Positions 1 to 5,356 of a DNA stretch of 5,356 bases are shown here, piece after piece. Position 1 is the stretch's first letter. Each line of letters begins with the position of its first letter. This DNA is from an uncultured Gemmataceae bacterium (GTDB taxonomy: Bacteria > Planctomycetota > Planctomycetia > Gemmatales > Gemmataceae). Both the position numbers and the translations under genes were made by a program. The stretch spans positions 1 to 5,356 of the forward strand of contig CAKZUU010000448.1 of assembly GCA_937922175.1 (NCBI GenBank), written 5' to 3'. Under the pieces are notes generated by a model. The model saw only the letters and a program-made list of their open reading frames with translations, searched no databases and was not told the DNA's origin.

Positions 1-1662
1 CTGGCCCGCACCATCTTGCATCGGTCGAACTCCTGGCGAGCCCGCAGTCATGCCTTGTGGGTTCTGGAACGGTTGAACGCCCTCGGCGCCGACGACTGGC
101 AATTCTGTCTGACCCATCCGCAGCCGGAGTTGCATGTTCACCTGGCCCGACTCCTCGCGGAGCGCCCCATCCTCGAGGATGCCCAGCGGCGCTGGTTGGT
201 GTCCTGCTTGGAGGCCGAAGCTCCTCTCGTCCGACGGGCAGCCACCGACGCGTTGGGGCGACATCCGCATCCCGATCAGGTCAATCCCCTCATCCGACGC
301 TATCGCGCCACCGATCCAAAGGACACACACCTGCGACACACCCTCAAGATGGCGTTGCGCGACCACGTTCGGGCTGGGGTAGTGTGGCAGGTCCAACTCG
401 AGCACGCGGAAACCTTGACCGAGGTGATCCCCGGAGCTCCGGATGGTCGCGGGGCACGCTTTCTTCTGGATCTTCGACGCGATCAGCCTCCGCCTCACGA
501 GATCGAACTGATCGCCCGCTACGGGGATCATTCGACCCTGAACGATCTGATCGAGCGTTTGCGGACCACCAAGGCGAAATTGCCGCAGCAAGTCGAGGCG
601 TTTCGGGCCCTTCGCCAGGGATTGCAAGGTGCCGGCCGAGGCTGGCCCGACGCCGCCCGAGATTGGAGCCGAGAACTGGCCACGACCGCTTTGGCATCCA
701 GCGAACCCGTTTGGCTCGAGGCCGCCGCCGAAATCGTGGCCACGATCAAGGACCACTCTTTCGAGCCACCGCTGAAACGAATCGCTCTGGATTCCTCGAA
801 ACCGGTAGGAGCACGGTCTGCGGCCTGTTCCGCGTTGGTGACGCTGGATGTTGACGAGCACCTTACTTTGCTCGGTTCCTTGATCCGCGATCAGGCCGCG
901 CCGGCTGAACTCCGCGACCGGCTGGCCCGAGTGCTGGGCACCTTGAATCGACCGCAGGCTCGGCAGGAGCTCATCCAGTCGTTTGCTCTGGTCCCTGCCG
1001 GCTTGGCGACGCAAATCGCTTTGGGATTGACCGCGACGCGGAGTGGCGCCGAGGAGTTCCTGGCTTCGATCGCGTCGGGCAAAGCATCGGCCCGACTCCT
1101 GCTTGAGCCGGCCGTCATCGCCTCGCTGCGGCAGCATCGCCTCTCCCGCTTGGACGAACAGCTGCAACAATTAACAGCCGGCTTGCCCCCCGCCGATGAA
1201 GCCATGTTGGCACGCTTGCGTGAACGTTATGAGGAGGTGCGGAAGAACCCAGGCGATCCAGCCCAAGGAGCGGTGGTCTTCAAAAAGCATTGTGCCGCCT
1301 GCCATCAAGTGGGCGGGCAGGGTGCAAAGATCGGCCCTCAGCTCGATGGGATCGGAGCCAGAAGTCTCGAACGGCTCTTGGAAGATGTTCTCGACCCCAA
1401 CCGTAATGTGGACCCCGCCTTTCGACAAAGCCGCATCTCGTTGAGCGACGGCCGTGAGTTTCAGGGACTCGTGCTGCGCGACGAAGGCGAAATCCTTGTG
1501 TTGGCCGATCAGAAAGGCCAAGAAATCCGGTTGGAGAAGGCGTTGATTGAAGAGCGAAGCGTCTCGCCCCTCTCGCCGATGCCGGCGAATTGGGCGGACC
1601 TCATCGCCCCAAGCGATTTCCGTCATCTGATGGCCTATTTGCAAGCACTACGGGGGAAATGA
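1..1662 (+). CDS. PVC-type HEAT-repeat protein with C-terminal haem-binding cytochrome c domain (5' partial)
   Basis: The frame is open from the first base, so the true start lies off the left edge; 553 codons are visible and the stop is TGA at 1660-1662. Residues 1 to about 410 are helical, with Leu/Ala/Arg-rich HEAT-like units (for example the RRAATDALG stretch near residue 78). The last ~140 residues form a class I cytochrome c domain: GDPAQGAVVFKKHCAACH, with the haem-attachment motif CAACH at residues 431-435 (bases 1291-1305), then IGPQLDGIG, and a late SPMP whose Met527 is the likely distal haem ligand. This order matches the Pirellula/Verrucomicrobium-type haem-binding family, whose longer members often carry an N-terminal beta-propeller dehydrogenase-like domain; that part would be outside the window. 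Such proteins are normally exported, and a role in electron transfer or sugar/alcohol oxidation is inferred from the family. The substrate cannot be read here. The domain call is firm; the exact function is not. Confidence 0.93.
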   Translation: MARTILHRSNSWRARSHALWVLERLNALGADDWQFCLTHPQPELHVHLARLLAERPILEDAQRRWLVSCLEAEAPLVRRAATDALGRHPHPDQVNPLIRRYRATDPKDTHLRHTLKMALRDHVRAGVVWQVQLEHAETLTEVIPGAPDGRGARFLLDLRRDQPPPHEIELIARYGDHSTLNDLIERLRTTKAKLPQQVEAFRALRQGLQGAGRGWPDAARDWSRELATTALASSEPVWLEAAAEIVATIKDHSFEPPLKRIALDSSKPVGARSAACSALVTLDVDEHLTLLGSLIRDQAAPAELRDRLARVLGTLNRPQARQELIQSFALVPAGLATQIALGLTATRSGAEEFLASIASGKASARLLLEPAVIASLRQHRLSRLDEQLQQLTAGLPPADEAMLARLRERYEEVRKNPGDPAQGAVVFKKHCAACHQVGGQGAKIGPQLDGIGARSLERLLEDVLDPNRNVDPAFRQSRISLSDGREFQGLVLRDEGEILVLADQKGQEIRLEKALIEERSVSPLSPMPANWADLIAPSDFRHLMAYLQALRGK

Positions 1663-1703
1663 GCCAACCACTGGTGCCGCCGTCCCCGGCGATGAAGTCC
1701 GAC

Positions 1704-1732
1704 TTGACCCATCTTTTTGCCTTCGCTATGCC
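1704..1732 (+). promoter_or_regulatory. Possible sigma-70-type promoter before the secreted-protein gene
   Basis: TTGACC at 1704-1709 matches five of six bases of the -35 consensus and is followed, after exactly 17 bases, by TATGCC at 1727-1732, which matches only three of six bases of the -10 box. Transcription would begin near 1739, leaving a leader of under 20 bases before the ATG at 1756. The weak -10 keeps confidence low; read-through from the cytochrome gene is the alternative. Confidence 0.25.
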
Positions 1733-1742
1733 CCGCCCGCCT

Positions 1743-1748
1743 AGGGGG
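1743..1748 (+). promoter_or_regulatory. Ribosome binding site that fixes the start at 1756
   Basis: AGGGGG lies seven bases before the ATG at 1756. It favours this ATG over an in-frame TTG at 1717, which would add 13 residues in front of what reads as a signal peptide. Confidence 0.65.
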
Positions 1749-1755
1749 ACAAGGT

Positions 1756-2547
1756 ATGGCCTGTCGGAAGGTGGTTGCCGTTCTTGGCTGGTTGTTGATT
1801 TGGGAATCGATCAGTTTTTGTCAGCAGGCGTCGGACTCGTCGGCACAACCGGGTGAGCCTTCCGCCGCGGAACAGCTGCTCAGCACACCGCTCGGCGAAA
1901 CAATGACGTTTCGCGACAATTTGGCCGCTCGGACTCGACGGTCGGTTTACGCCGCCGGCGGCATCCTCGTCGCCCCGCCCATGCTGTTCCAGTTTACCGA
2001 TCCGAGCGATCAAAGGTTCCAGGTTCGTCCGCCCATCCCCGGACCGTGGGCAACGCTCGGCATCCGCCGTGGAAACGACGTCTCATGGCAAACGTCGTTC
2101 CTACTGGTGCCTCTGGGTCGAGAGAGCTTTTGGTTGTCGCCCCCGCGGCCGGTCAGTTCGATCGGCATCGATGTCGACCGGATCTCCACCGATCGACACG
2201 ACGATCCGATGATTGATCGCCGCTGGCAAGTAGGAATGAGAATCGTGGGGATCGGTTTTGGCTTGGTTCCACTGCCGTTGGCGCTGGGTCCTCATGCCGG
2301 TCTTCGCTGGCAGCGGTGGTTGAGCGACGAGTTTTCCACCTATGGTTGGGCCGACGTCGCCCTGATGCCCAACATCGTTAACGGAATCCCGATGGTGGGG
2401 CTTCGCGGCGAATGGGGGCTGAACTACCAATGCCGCCGCTGGCCCGGGTTGTCCGTCTCCGCCGGGGCGTTTCACGAGGTGGTCGGTTTCGTGATCGCCG
2501 GCTTTATGACTCCTGGCTTGAAGGTGCGTCTGGGCTGGCATTACTAA
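1756..2547 (+). CDS. Unrecognised secreted protein, possible outer-membrane beta-barrel
   Basis: This 263-residue protein belongs to no family I recognise. The start at 1756 has a good ribosome binding site and gives a signal-peptide-like N-terminus: Arg4-Lys5, then a hydrophobic core VVAVLGWLLIW (6-16). Cleavage is probably around residues 22-25. Cys22 sits in ISFC, a poor lipobox because Phe precedes the Cys, so a lipoprotein is possible but not favoured. Residues 25-45 are polar and low in complexity. From about residue 155 on, short Gly/aromatic-rich stretches that could be amphipathic strands alternate with turns (GPHAGLRWQRWL, STYGWADVALMP, GLRGEWGLNYQC, GLSVSAGAFHEVVG, LKVRLGWHY). The protein ends in an aromatic residue, as many outer-membrane barrels do. 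The barrel idea is inference from this pattern. The stop lies nine bases before the dehydrogenase start, so the two are probably co-transcribed. Confidence 0.8.
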   Translation: MACRKVVAVLGWLLIWESISFCQQASDSSAQPGEPSAAEQLLSTPLGETMTFRDNLAARTRRSVYAAGGILVAPPMLFQFTDPSDQRFQVRPPIPGPWATLGIRRGNDVSWQTSFLLVPLGRESFWLSPPRPVSSIGIDVDRISTDRHDDPMIDRRWQVGMRIVGIGFGLVPLPLALGPHAGLRWQRWLSDEFSTYGWADVALMPNIVNGIPMVGLRGEWGLNYQCRRWPGLSVSAGAFHEVVGFVIAGFMTPGLKVRLGWHY

Positions 2548-2556
2548 AACAGCTTC

Positions 2557-3597
2557 ATGACGCACATACTGATCGACCTGCGGTTGGCCCCGTCGGCGGT
2601 GGAACGCATTCGTTCCTTGCCGCAAGTCACCGTCCACGAAATGCCGGTATCGAGTGAGCCAACGCCCCGAGATCCGGCGTTGCTCCGGCAAATCGATGTT
2701 CTGATCGCCAAGCATCCCCCCGTCAACTTCGACGACCTCACCCAGTTACAGTTGTGGCAACTGGGGACCGTCGGTTTCGACCAATTCGGACACTTACGCC
2801 TCGCGGACCGGCCGTTTGTCGTGTGCAATGCGCGAGGGGTCTTCGACAGCGGTATCGCCGAGTGGTGCGTCGCCATGATGATTAATCTCCGACGCGACTT
2901 GCCGGGTATGTTCCGCGACCAGCAACAAGGGCGGTGGAATCGGGCCGAGCCTTACATGCAAGAGCTGCGCGGATCGACCGTTGGCTTTTGGGGCTACGGT
3001 GGTTTAGCCCGAGAAACAGCCCGGCTGGCCAAGGCACTGGGGCTGACCGTTCATGTGCTCACACGCCACGGCGTCCATCCACGACACACGGACTTTACAC
3101 CAACGGGCACCGGCGACCCCGACGGCCAATGGCCCGATCGCGTCTTTACTTCTGGTCAAGAGGCGGAGTTTTTATCGGGGTTGGACTTCCTGATCGTCGC
3201 CGTGCCGAAGACCCGTCAAACGACCGGACTGATCGGCGAAAGGGAGTTGCGGGCTTTGCCCCGCACGGCCTTTGTGCTGAACCCTGCCCGAGGACCGATT
3301 ATCCAAGAACAGGCGCTGTTGCAAGCACTCCGGGAAGGTTGGATTGCGGGAGCCGCACTCGATACGCACTACCTTTATCCAATGCCAGCGGAGCACCCGC
3401 TGTGGCGATTCCCAAATGTCATCATGACGCCGCACATCTCCGGGGCCGATCGTAGCCACCGTTTCCCCATCTTAATGGGCGAATTGGCCTTCGAGAACGT
3501 GACCCGATTTCTCACCGGCCAACCGTTGTGGAATGTGGTTCGCCGCGATGAATTGCGAGAGGGCGAAGTGGAAGTTGAGCGGTACAAGTCGCTTTAG
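2557..3597 (+). CDS. D-isomer-specific 2-hydroxyacid dehydrogenase family protein with atypical active site
   Basis: This 346-residue cytosolic oxidoreductase belongs to the family that interconverts 2-keto acids and D-2-hydroxy acids with NAD(P)H (phosphoglycerate, glyoxylate/hydroxypyruvate and D-lactate dehydrogenases). The split substrate-binding lobe covers about 1-105 and 297-346; the Rossmann domain lies between. Visible motifs are the dinucleotide loop VGFWGYGGLA (142-151), the NPARG segment with catalytic Arg245, and TPHISG with catalytic His293. The usual acid partner is absent: where relatives have D-V-F-x-x-E-P, this protein reads D-T-H-Y-L-Y-P (269-275), putting Tyr274 at the Glu position. 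The end of the second Rossmann strand is Thr169-Arg170 rather than Asp, which suggests NADPH preference. The ATG at 2557 has no clear Shine-Dalgarno sequence; translation may be coupled to the upstream gene, whose stop is nine bases away. The substrate is unknown. Confidence 0.93.
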   Translation: MTHILIDLRLAPSAVERIRSLPQVTVHEMPVSSEPTPRDPALLRQIDVLIAKHPPVNFDDLTQLQLWQLGTVGFDQFGHLRLADRPFVVCNARGVFDSGIAEWCVAMMINLRRDLPGMFRDQQQGRWNRAEPYMQELRGSTVGFWGYGGLARETARLAKALGLTVHVLTRHGVHPRHTDFTPTGTGDPDGQWPDRVFTSGQEAEFLSGLDFLIVAVPKTRQTTGLIGERELRALPRTAFVLNPARGPIIQEQALLQALREGWIAGAALDTHYLYPMPAEHPLWRFPNVIMTPHISGADRSHRFPILMGELAFENVTRFLTGQPLWNVVRRDELREGEVEVERYKSL

Positions 3598-3612
3598 GTT
3601 CCAACCAGCGGA

Positions 3613-3634
3613 AGGCGCTCGGGATGGAGCGCCT
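3613..3634. terminator. GC-rich hairpin between convergent genes
   Basis: GGCGCTC (3614-3620) and GAGCGCC (3627-3633) form a perfect 7-bp stem, extended by an A-T pair at 3613/3634, with a six-base loop. It lies 16 bases after the dehydrogenase stop and 26 bases beyond the sigma-factor stop on the other strand, so it could end transcripts from both sides. Neither flank has a T-tract, so it is not a textbook intrinsic terminator. It may instead protect 3' ends. Confidence 0.45.
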
Positions 3635-3659
3635 CCGCCGCCCCCCATCGATTGAGCCG

Positions 3660-4436
3660 TCAGGTGCTGAACTCGGAGCGTCGTTTGGCAAGTTGCTGTT
3701 GCAGCCGGGCCACGATGCTGGAGTGCATTTGACTGACGCGAGACTCGCTCAGGTCGAGGGTCGCGCCGATTTCTTTCATGGTCATGTCTTCGTAATAGTA
3801 GAGAATAATGATGAGCCGCTCGTTGCGATTTAGCCCGCGAGTGACGAGGCGCATCAGGTCACGATTTTGCAGTCGATGAGCGGGGTCTTCGGCTTTCTTG
3901 TCTTCGAGGATGTCGATTTCCCGGACGTCTTTATAACTGTCGGTTTCGTACCATTTTTTGTTGAGGCTGACCAAACCGACGGCAGTCGCCTCGCCGATCA
4001 GGGTTTCAAGTTCTTCAAGCGAGACGCCCAGCCGCTCGGCCAGTTCTTCGGAGCGTGGGGGCCGACCGAGCTGAGCTTCGAGGGATTTTCGCGCTTCTTC
4101 GAGTTTGCTGGCCTTGCTGCGCACCAGGCGAGGAACCCAATCCATGGTCCGCAATTCATCGAGCATGGCTCCCCGGATCCGAGGAACGCAATAGGTCTCG
4201 AACTTGACGCCGCGCGATGCGTCGAAGGCATCGATGGCGTCCATCAATCCGAAGATTCCCGCGCTAATCAAATCATCGAGTTCGACTCCCTCGGGGAGTC
4301 GGGCCCAGATGCGTTCGGCATTGTAACGCACCAGAGGCAGATAACGCTCGATGAGACGATTCCGCGCTTCGACCGAACGATCGGCATGGAAGGCTTGCCA
4401 AAGTTGCTGGACGTCCGTTTCGGTCTGTGTCACCAT
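3660..4436 (-). CDS. FliA/WhiG-family RNA polymerase sigma factor
   Basis: This 258-residue alternative sigma-70 factor directs core RNA polymerase to a subset of promoters. Region 2 spans about 25-96 and carries VELDDLISAGIFGLMDAID followed by RGVKFETYCVPRIRGAMLDE, the core-binding and -10-recognition signature of FliA/WhiG sigmas. DWVPRLVR follows at 99-106. Region 3 covers about 107-180 (GRPPRSEELAERLGVS). Region 4 covers about 190-248, with the helix-turn-helix MTMKEIGATLDLSESRVSQM (218-237) that reads the -35 element. The length is normal for the family, and region 1.1 of primary sigmas is missing, as expected. I chose the ATG at 4436 because GGGGAGGGAG lies just upstream and the family homology begins here. 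An upstream GTG at 4691 would add 85 residues of no recognisable kind. No flagellar genes and no anti-sigma gene are visible, so the regulon cannot be read. The FliA/WhiG assignment is firm; a motility role is only a family possibility. Confidence 0.96.
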   Translation of the reverse strand: MVTQTETDVQQLWQAFHADRSVEARNRLIERYLPLVRYNAERIWARLPEGVELDDLISAGIFGLMDAIDAFDASRGVKFETYCVPRIRGAMLDELRTMDWVPRLVRSKASKLEEARKSLEAQLGRPPRSEELAERLGVSLEELETLIGEATAVGLVSLNKKWYETDSYKDVREIDILEDKKAEDPAHRLQNRDLMRLVTRGLNRNERLIIILYYYEDMTMKEIGATLDLSESRVSQMHSSIVARLQQQLAKRRSEFST

Positions 4437-4443
4437 TTCCGGG

Positions 4444-4454
4444 CTCCCTCCCCT
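4444..4454 (-). promoter_or_regulatory. Ribosome binding site of the sigma-factor gene
   Basis: Read on the minus strand this is AGGGGAGGGAG, ending seven bases before the ATG at 4436; the GGAGG core is ten bases away. It supports the 258-residue form over the longer open frame that starts with GTG at 4691. Confidence 0.7.
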
Positions 4455-4780
4455 GTTGTTGGGCAAGCCCGTCGGCGAGAGTTCCCCGATCGCGACCCAT
4501 TCAATGGCCGGCCCAACACACTCCGAACCGGCCGTCCTGATGGCGAGCGATCGTCCCCCGGAACTCGAAGCTGCCCCCGGACCAAGGCCGCCGATGCGCG
4601 AAACGGTCTTGTCGAATCGGCGTTGTCGGGCCGTCCTCGACACTCCGTTGTCGCGTCTCACGGTCTGGGCCAATCGGGCTGCCCAGTTCACCGACTACAA
4701 AGAAAGCTTGCCAACCCCCCGTGGCCGCGGATCCAGTCTGGACCCGCTCCTGAATCCAAGATCGGCCCCGCCTCACTTGA

Positions 4781-4803
4781 GTCTGAAGGTAAAAAATTCA
4801 GAC
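4781..4803. repeat. 7-bp perfect inverted repeat with A-rich centre
   Basis: GTCTGAA (4781-4787) is matched by TTCAGAC (4797-4803) around the nine-base centre GGTAAAAAA. It lies about 345 bases upstream of the sigma-factor start in otherwise GC-rich DNA. It could be an operator-like site or a small hairpin; nothing in the sequence decides between them. Confidence 0.5.
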
Positions 4804-4986
4804 ACGGCGTCGCCGACCGCTCTGCATCGTCGAACCGACCGACCGGTTCCGTCGAACGTTCCCCCCGTCCGACGGCGCCGTATCGTTCCGGTCCCCCATG
4901 TTCGATGTCAGAGTGGGGCGGCCGATAGCCAAACTCGAGCGTCCTGTCCAGAGAAAAAGTGACAATCGTGAGGGGGATAATCTGAA

Positions 4987-5033
4987 GATAAAAGGACGAG
5001 AGGTGAGACAGGGGCCCCCTCCCTCACCTCTCG
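4987..5033 (-). terminator. Intrinsic terminator of the 61-residue gene
   Basis: CGAGAGGTGAG (4997-5007) and CTCACCTCTCG (5023-5033) form a perfect 11-bp stem around a 15-base loop that contains GGGGCCCC (5011-5018). Read on the minus strand, the stem is followed by TCCTTTTATCTTC, a T-rich run. On the plus strand no T-tract follows. The orientation and position, about 110 bases past the TGA at 5142-5144, fit termination of the small minus-strand gene. Confidence 0.75.
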
Positions 5034-5141
5034 ATCAGTAGCTCCCGAGTCGAAGAATTGAGAACTCGCTAACGCCACATTACCGGACATCCGGATTCGG
5101 CGTCGGAGCACCGATCAAACACGTTGACTCTCGACCGAACA

Positions 5142-5327
5142 TCAGTTGCCACCTATCGGGGCAATGGGATCAACGGGTTGAACCTCGCCCGGCGGAGGAC
5201 CACTCGGATCACTCGGCGGGTTCGGATCGGTGTTTTCCGGCAAGTCCGGATTAATCGGTTGAACAGGAATCGTGGGCGTCTCGCGGCGTTCGAGACTCTC
5301 AATCCGAGGACGGAAGCGGAACGACAT
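5142..5327 (-). CDS. Small Pro-rich protein with planctomycete-type N-terminal LExR motif
   Basis: This 61-residue protein begins MSFRFRPRIESLERRETPT, which resembles the basic R-x-E-x-LE-x-R motif found at the N-terminus of many planctomycete proteins, usually large exported or surface ones. After residue 18 the chain is almost all Pro, Asp, Asn, Gly and small residues. Pro makes up 16 of 61 residues in total, and a loose internal repeat is visible (VQPINP at 22-27, VQPVDP at 49-54). There is no hydrophobic core for a normal signal peptide or membrane segment, and no catalytic motif. The start is well supported: GGAG (5335-5338) lies seven bases before the ATG, and a strong terminator follows the stop. 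Its promoter is beyond the right edge. The function is unknown. It could be a stand-alone small protein or the remnant of a longer one, but a clean stop and terminator favour the former. Confidence 0.75.
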   Translation of the reverse strand: MSFRFRPRIESLERRETPTIPVQPINPDLPENTDPNPPSDPSGPPPGEVQPVDPIAPIGGN

Positions 5328-5334
5328 AAGGTTA

Positions 5335-5338
5335 CTCC
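5335..5338 (-). promoter_or_regulatory. Ribosome binding site of the 61-residue gene
   Basis: GGAG on the minus strand, seven bases before the ATG at 5327. It is the main reason to accept this short frame as a real gene. Confidence 0.6.
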
Positions 5339-5356
5339 AATCTGCGCACGCCTGAC

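Larger units (their letters stand above)
4437..4985. other. Long intergenic stretch upstream of the sigma-factor gene
   Basis: About 550 bases lie between the sigma-factor start and the terminator of the 61-residue gene. Frames stay open on both strands, as expected in GC-rich DNA, but their translations are Arg/Pro/Ser-rich, match nothing I know and lack convincing starts. The sigma-factor promoter must lie here or further upstream, because the next gene on that strand ends in a terminator. I found no convincing -35/-10, sigma-54 or FliA-type promoter. The stretch holds a 7-bp inverted repeat (4781-4803), a GAACCG/CGGTTC inverted repeat (4832-4849) flanked by two copies of CGTCGAAC (4828-4835, 4850-4857), and a GGCCGG/CCGGCC pair (4506-4533). 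Confidence 0.6.

Noticed and set aside
344..749. Open frames on the minus strand inside the cytochrome/HEAT gene
   Set aside because: They overlap a clearly conserved coding region and translate to Arg/Ser-rich sequence typical of antisense frames in GC-rich genes.
1678..1691. CGCCG/CGGCG hairpin after the cytochrome gene
   Set aside because: The stem is only 5 bp and the nearest T-run is about 20 bases away, too far for an intrinsic terminator.
4437..4691. In-frame 85-residue N-terminal extension of the sigma factor, starting at GTG 4691
   Set aside because: The translation is low-complexity Arg/Gly/Ser-rich with no family similarity, while a good ribosome binding site and the family's normal N-terminus coincide at 4436.
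4702..4722. Minus-strand TTGGCAAG followed by a T-rich run, resembling a sigma-54 -24 element
   Set aside because: The GC of the -12 element is missing at the fixed spacing, so it does not meet the sigma-54 pattern.
4501..4776. 91-codon open frame on the minus strand just upstream of the sigma factor
   Set aside because: The composition is typical of GC-rich non-coding DNA, with no motif; it is only weakly possible as a leader peptide.
4921..4928. GCCGATAG, one base off the FliA-type -10 GCCGATAA on the plus strand
   Set aside because: No TAAA lies at the required distance upstream (4902-4905 is TCGA) and no plus-strand gene follows.
4351..4962. 203-codon open frame on the plus strand
   Set aside because: It begins inside the sigma-factor gene on the opposite strand, has a Pro/Arg/Ser-rich translation with no recognisable domain, and lacks a ribosome binding site I would trust.
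4908..5111. 67-codon open frame on the minus strand
   Set aside because: It runs straight through the strong terminator hairpin and its translation shows no domain; it is most likely chance.

Overview
The window looks like chromosomal DNA from a planctomycete (Planctomycetota). The signs are a HEAT-repeat protein ending in a Pirellula/Verrucomicrobium-type haem-binding (CxxCH) domain, a FliA/WhiG-family sigma factor with the very conserved sequence I associate with planctomycetes, and a small Pro-rich protein that opens with the planctomycete-style N-terminal motif (here ESLERRETPT). The DNA is GC-rich. I cannot place it below phylum. I see no transposase, integrase, CRISPR array, rRNA or tRNA.

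Layout. Positions 1-1662 (+) hold the 3' part of a large cytochrome c/HEAT protein whose start lies off the left edge. After a 93-base gap with a possible promoter comes an unrecognised secreted, possibly beta-barrel protein (1756-2547, +). Nine bases later and in the same reading frame is a D-isomer-specific 2-hydroxyacid dehydrogenase (2557-3597, +), probably co-transcribed with it. A 62-base gap with a GC-rich hairpin separates this rightward group from the convergent sigma factor gene (3660-4436, -). A 705-base stretch without a credible gene follows (4437-5141). It contains a small inverted repeat, a near-identical 13-base repeat pair and a strong intrinsic terminator. The terminator serves the last gene, a 61-residue Pro-rich protein (5142-5327, -).

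How the genes fit together. The cytochrome protein is probably part of an extracytoplasmic oxidative system typical of the phylum. The secreted protein and the dehydrogenase share an operon-like arrangement but no obvious pathway. The sigma factor stands alone, without flagellar or anti-sigma neighbours. The genes do not form a recognisable new system. The features most worth checking are the dehydrogenase, whose usual catalytic Glu position is a Tyr, the orphan secreted protein beside it, and the tiny motif-bearing Pro-rich protein.
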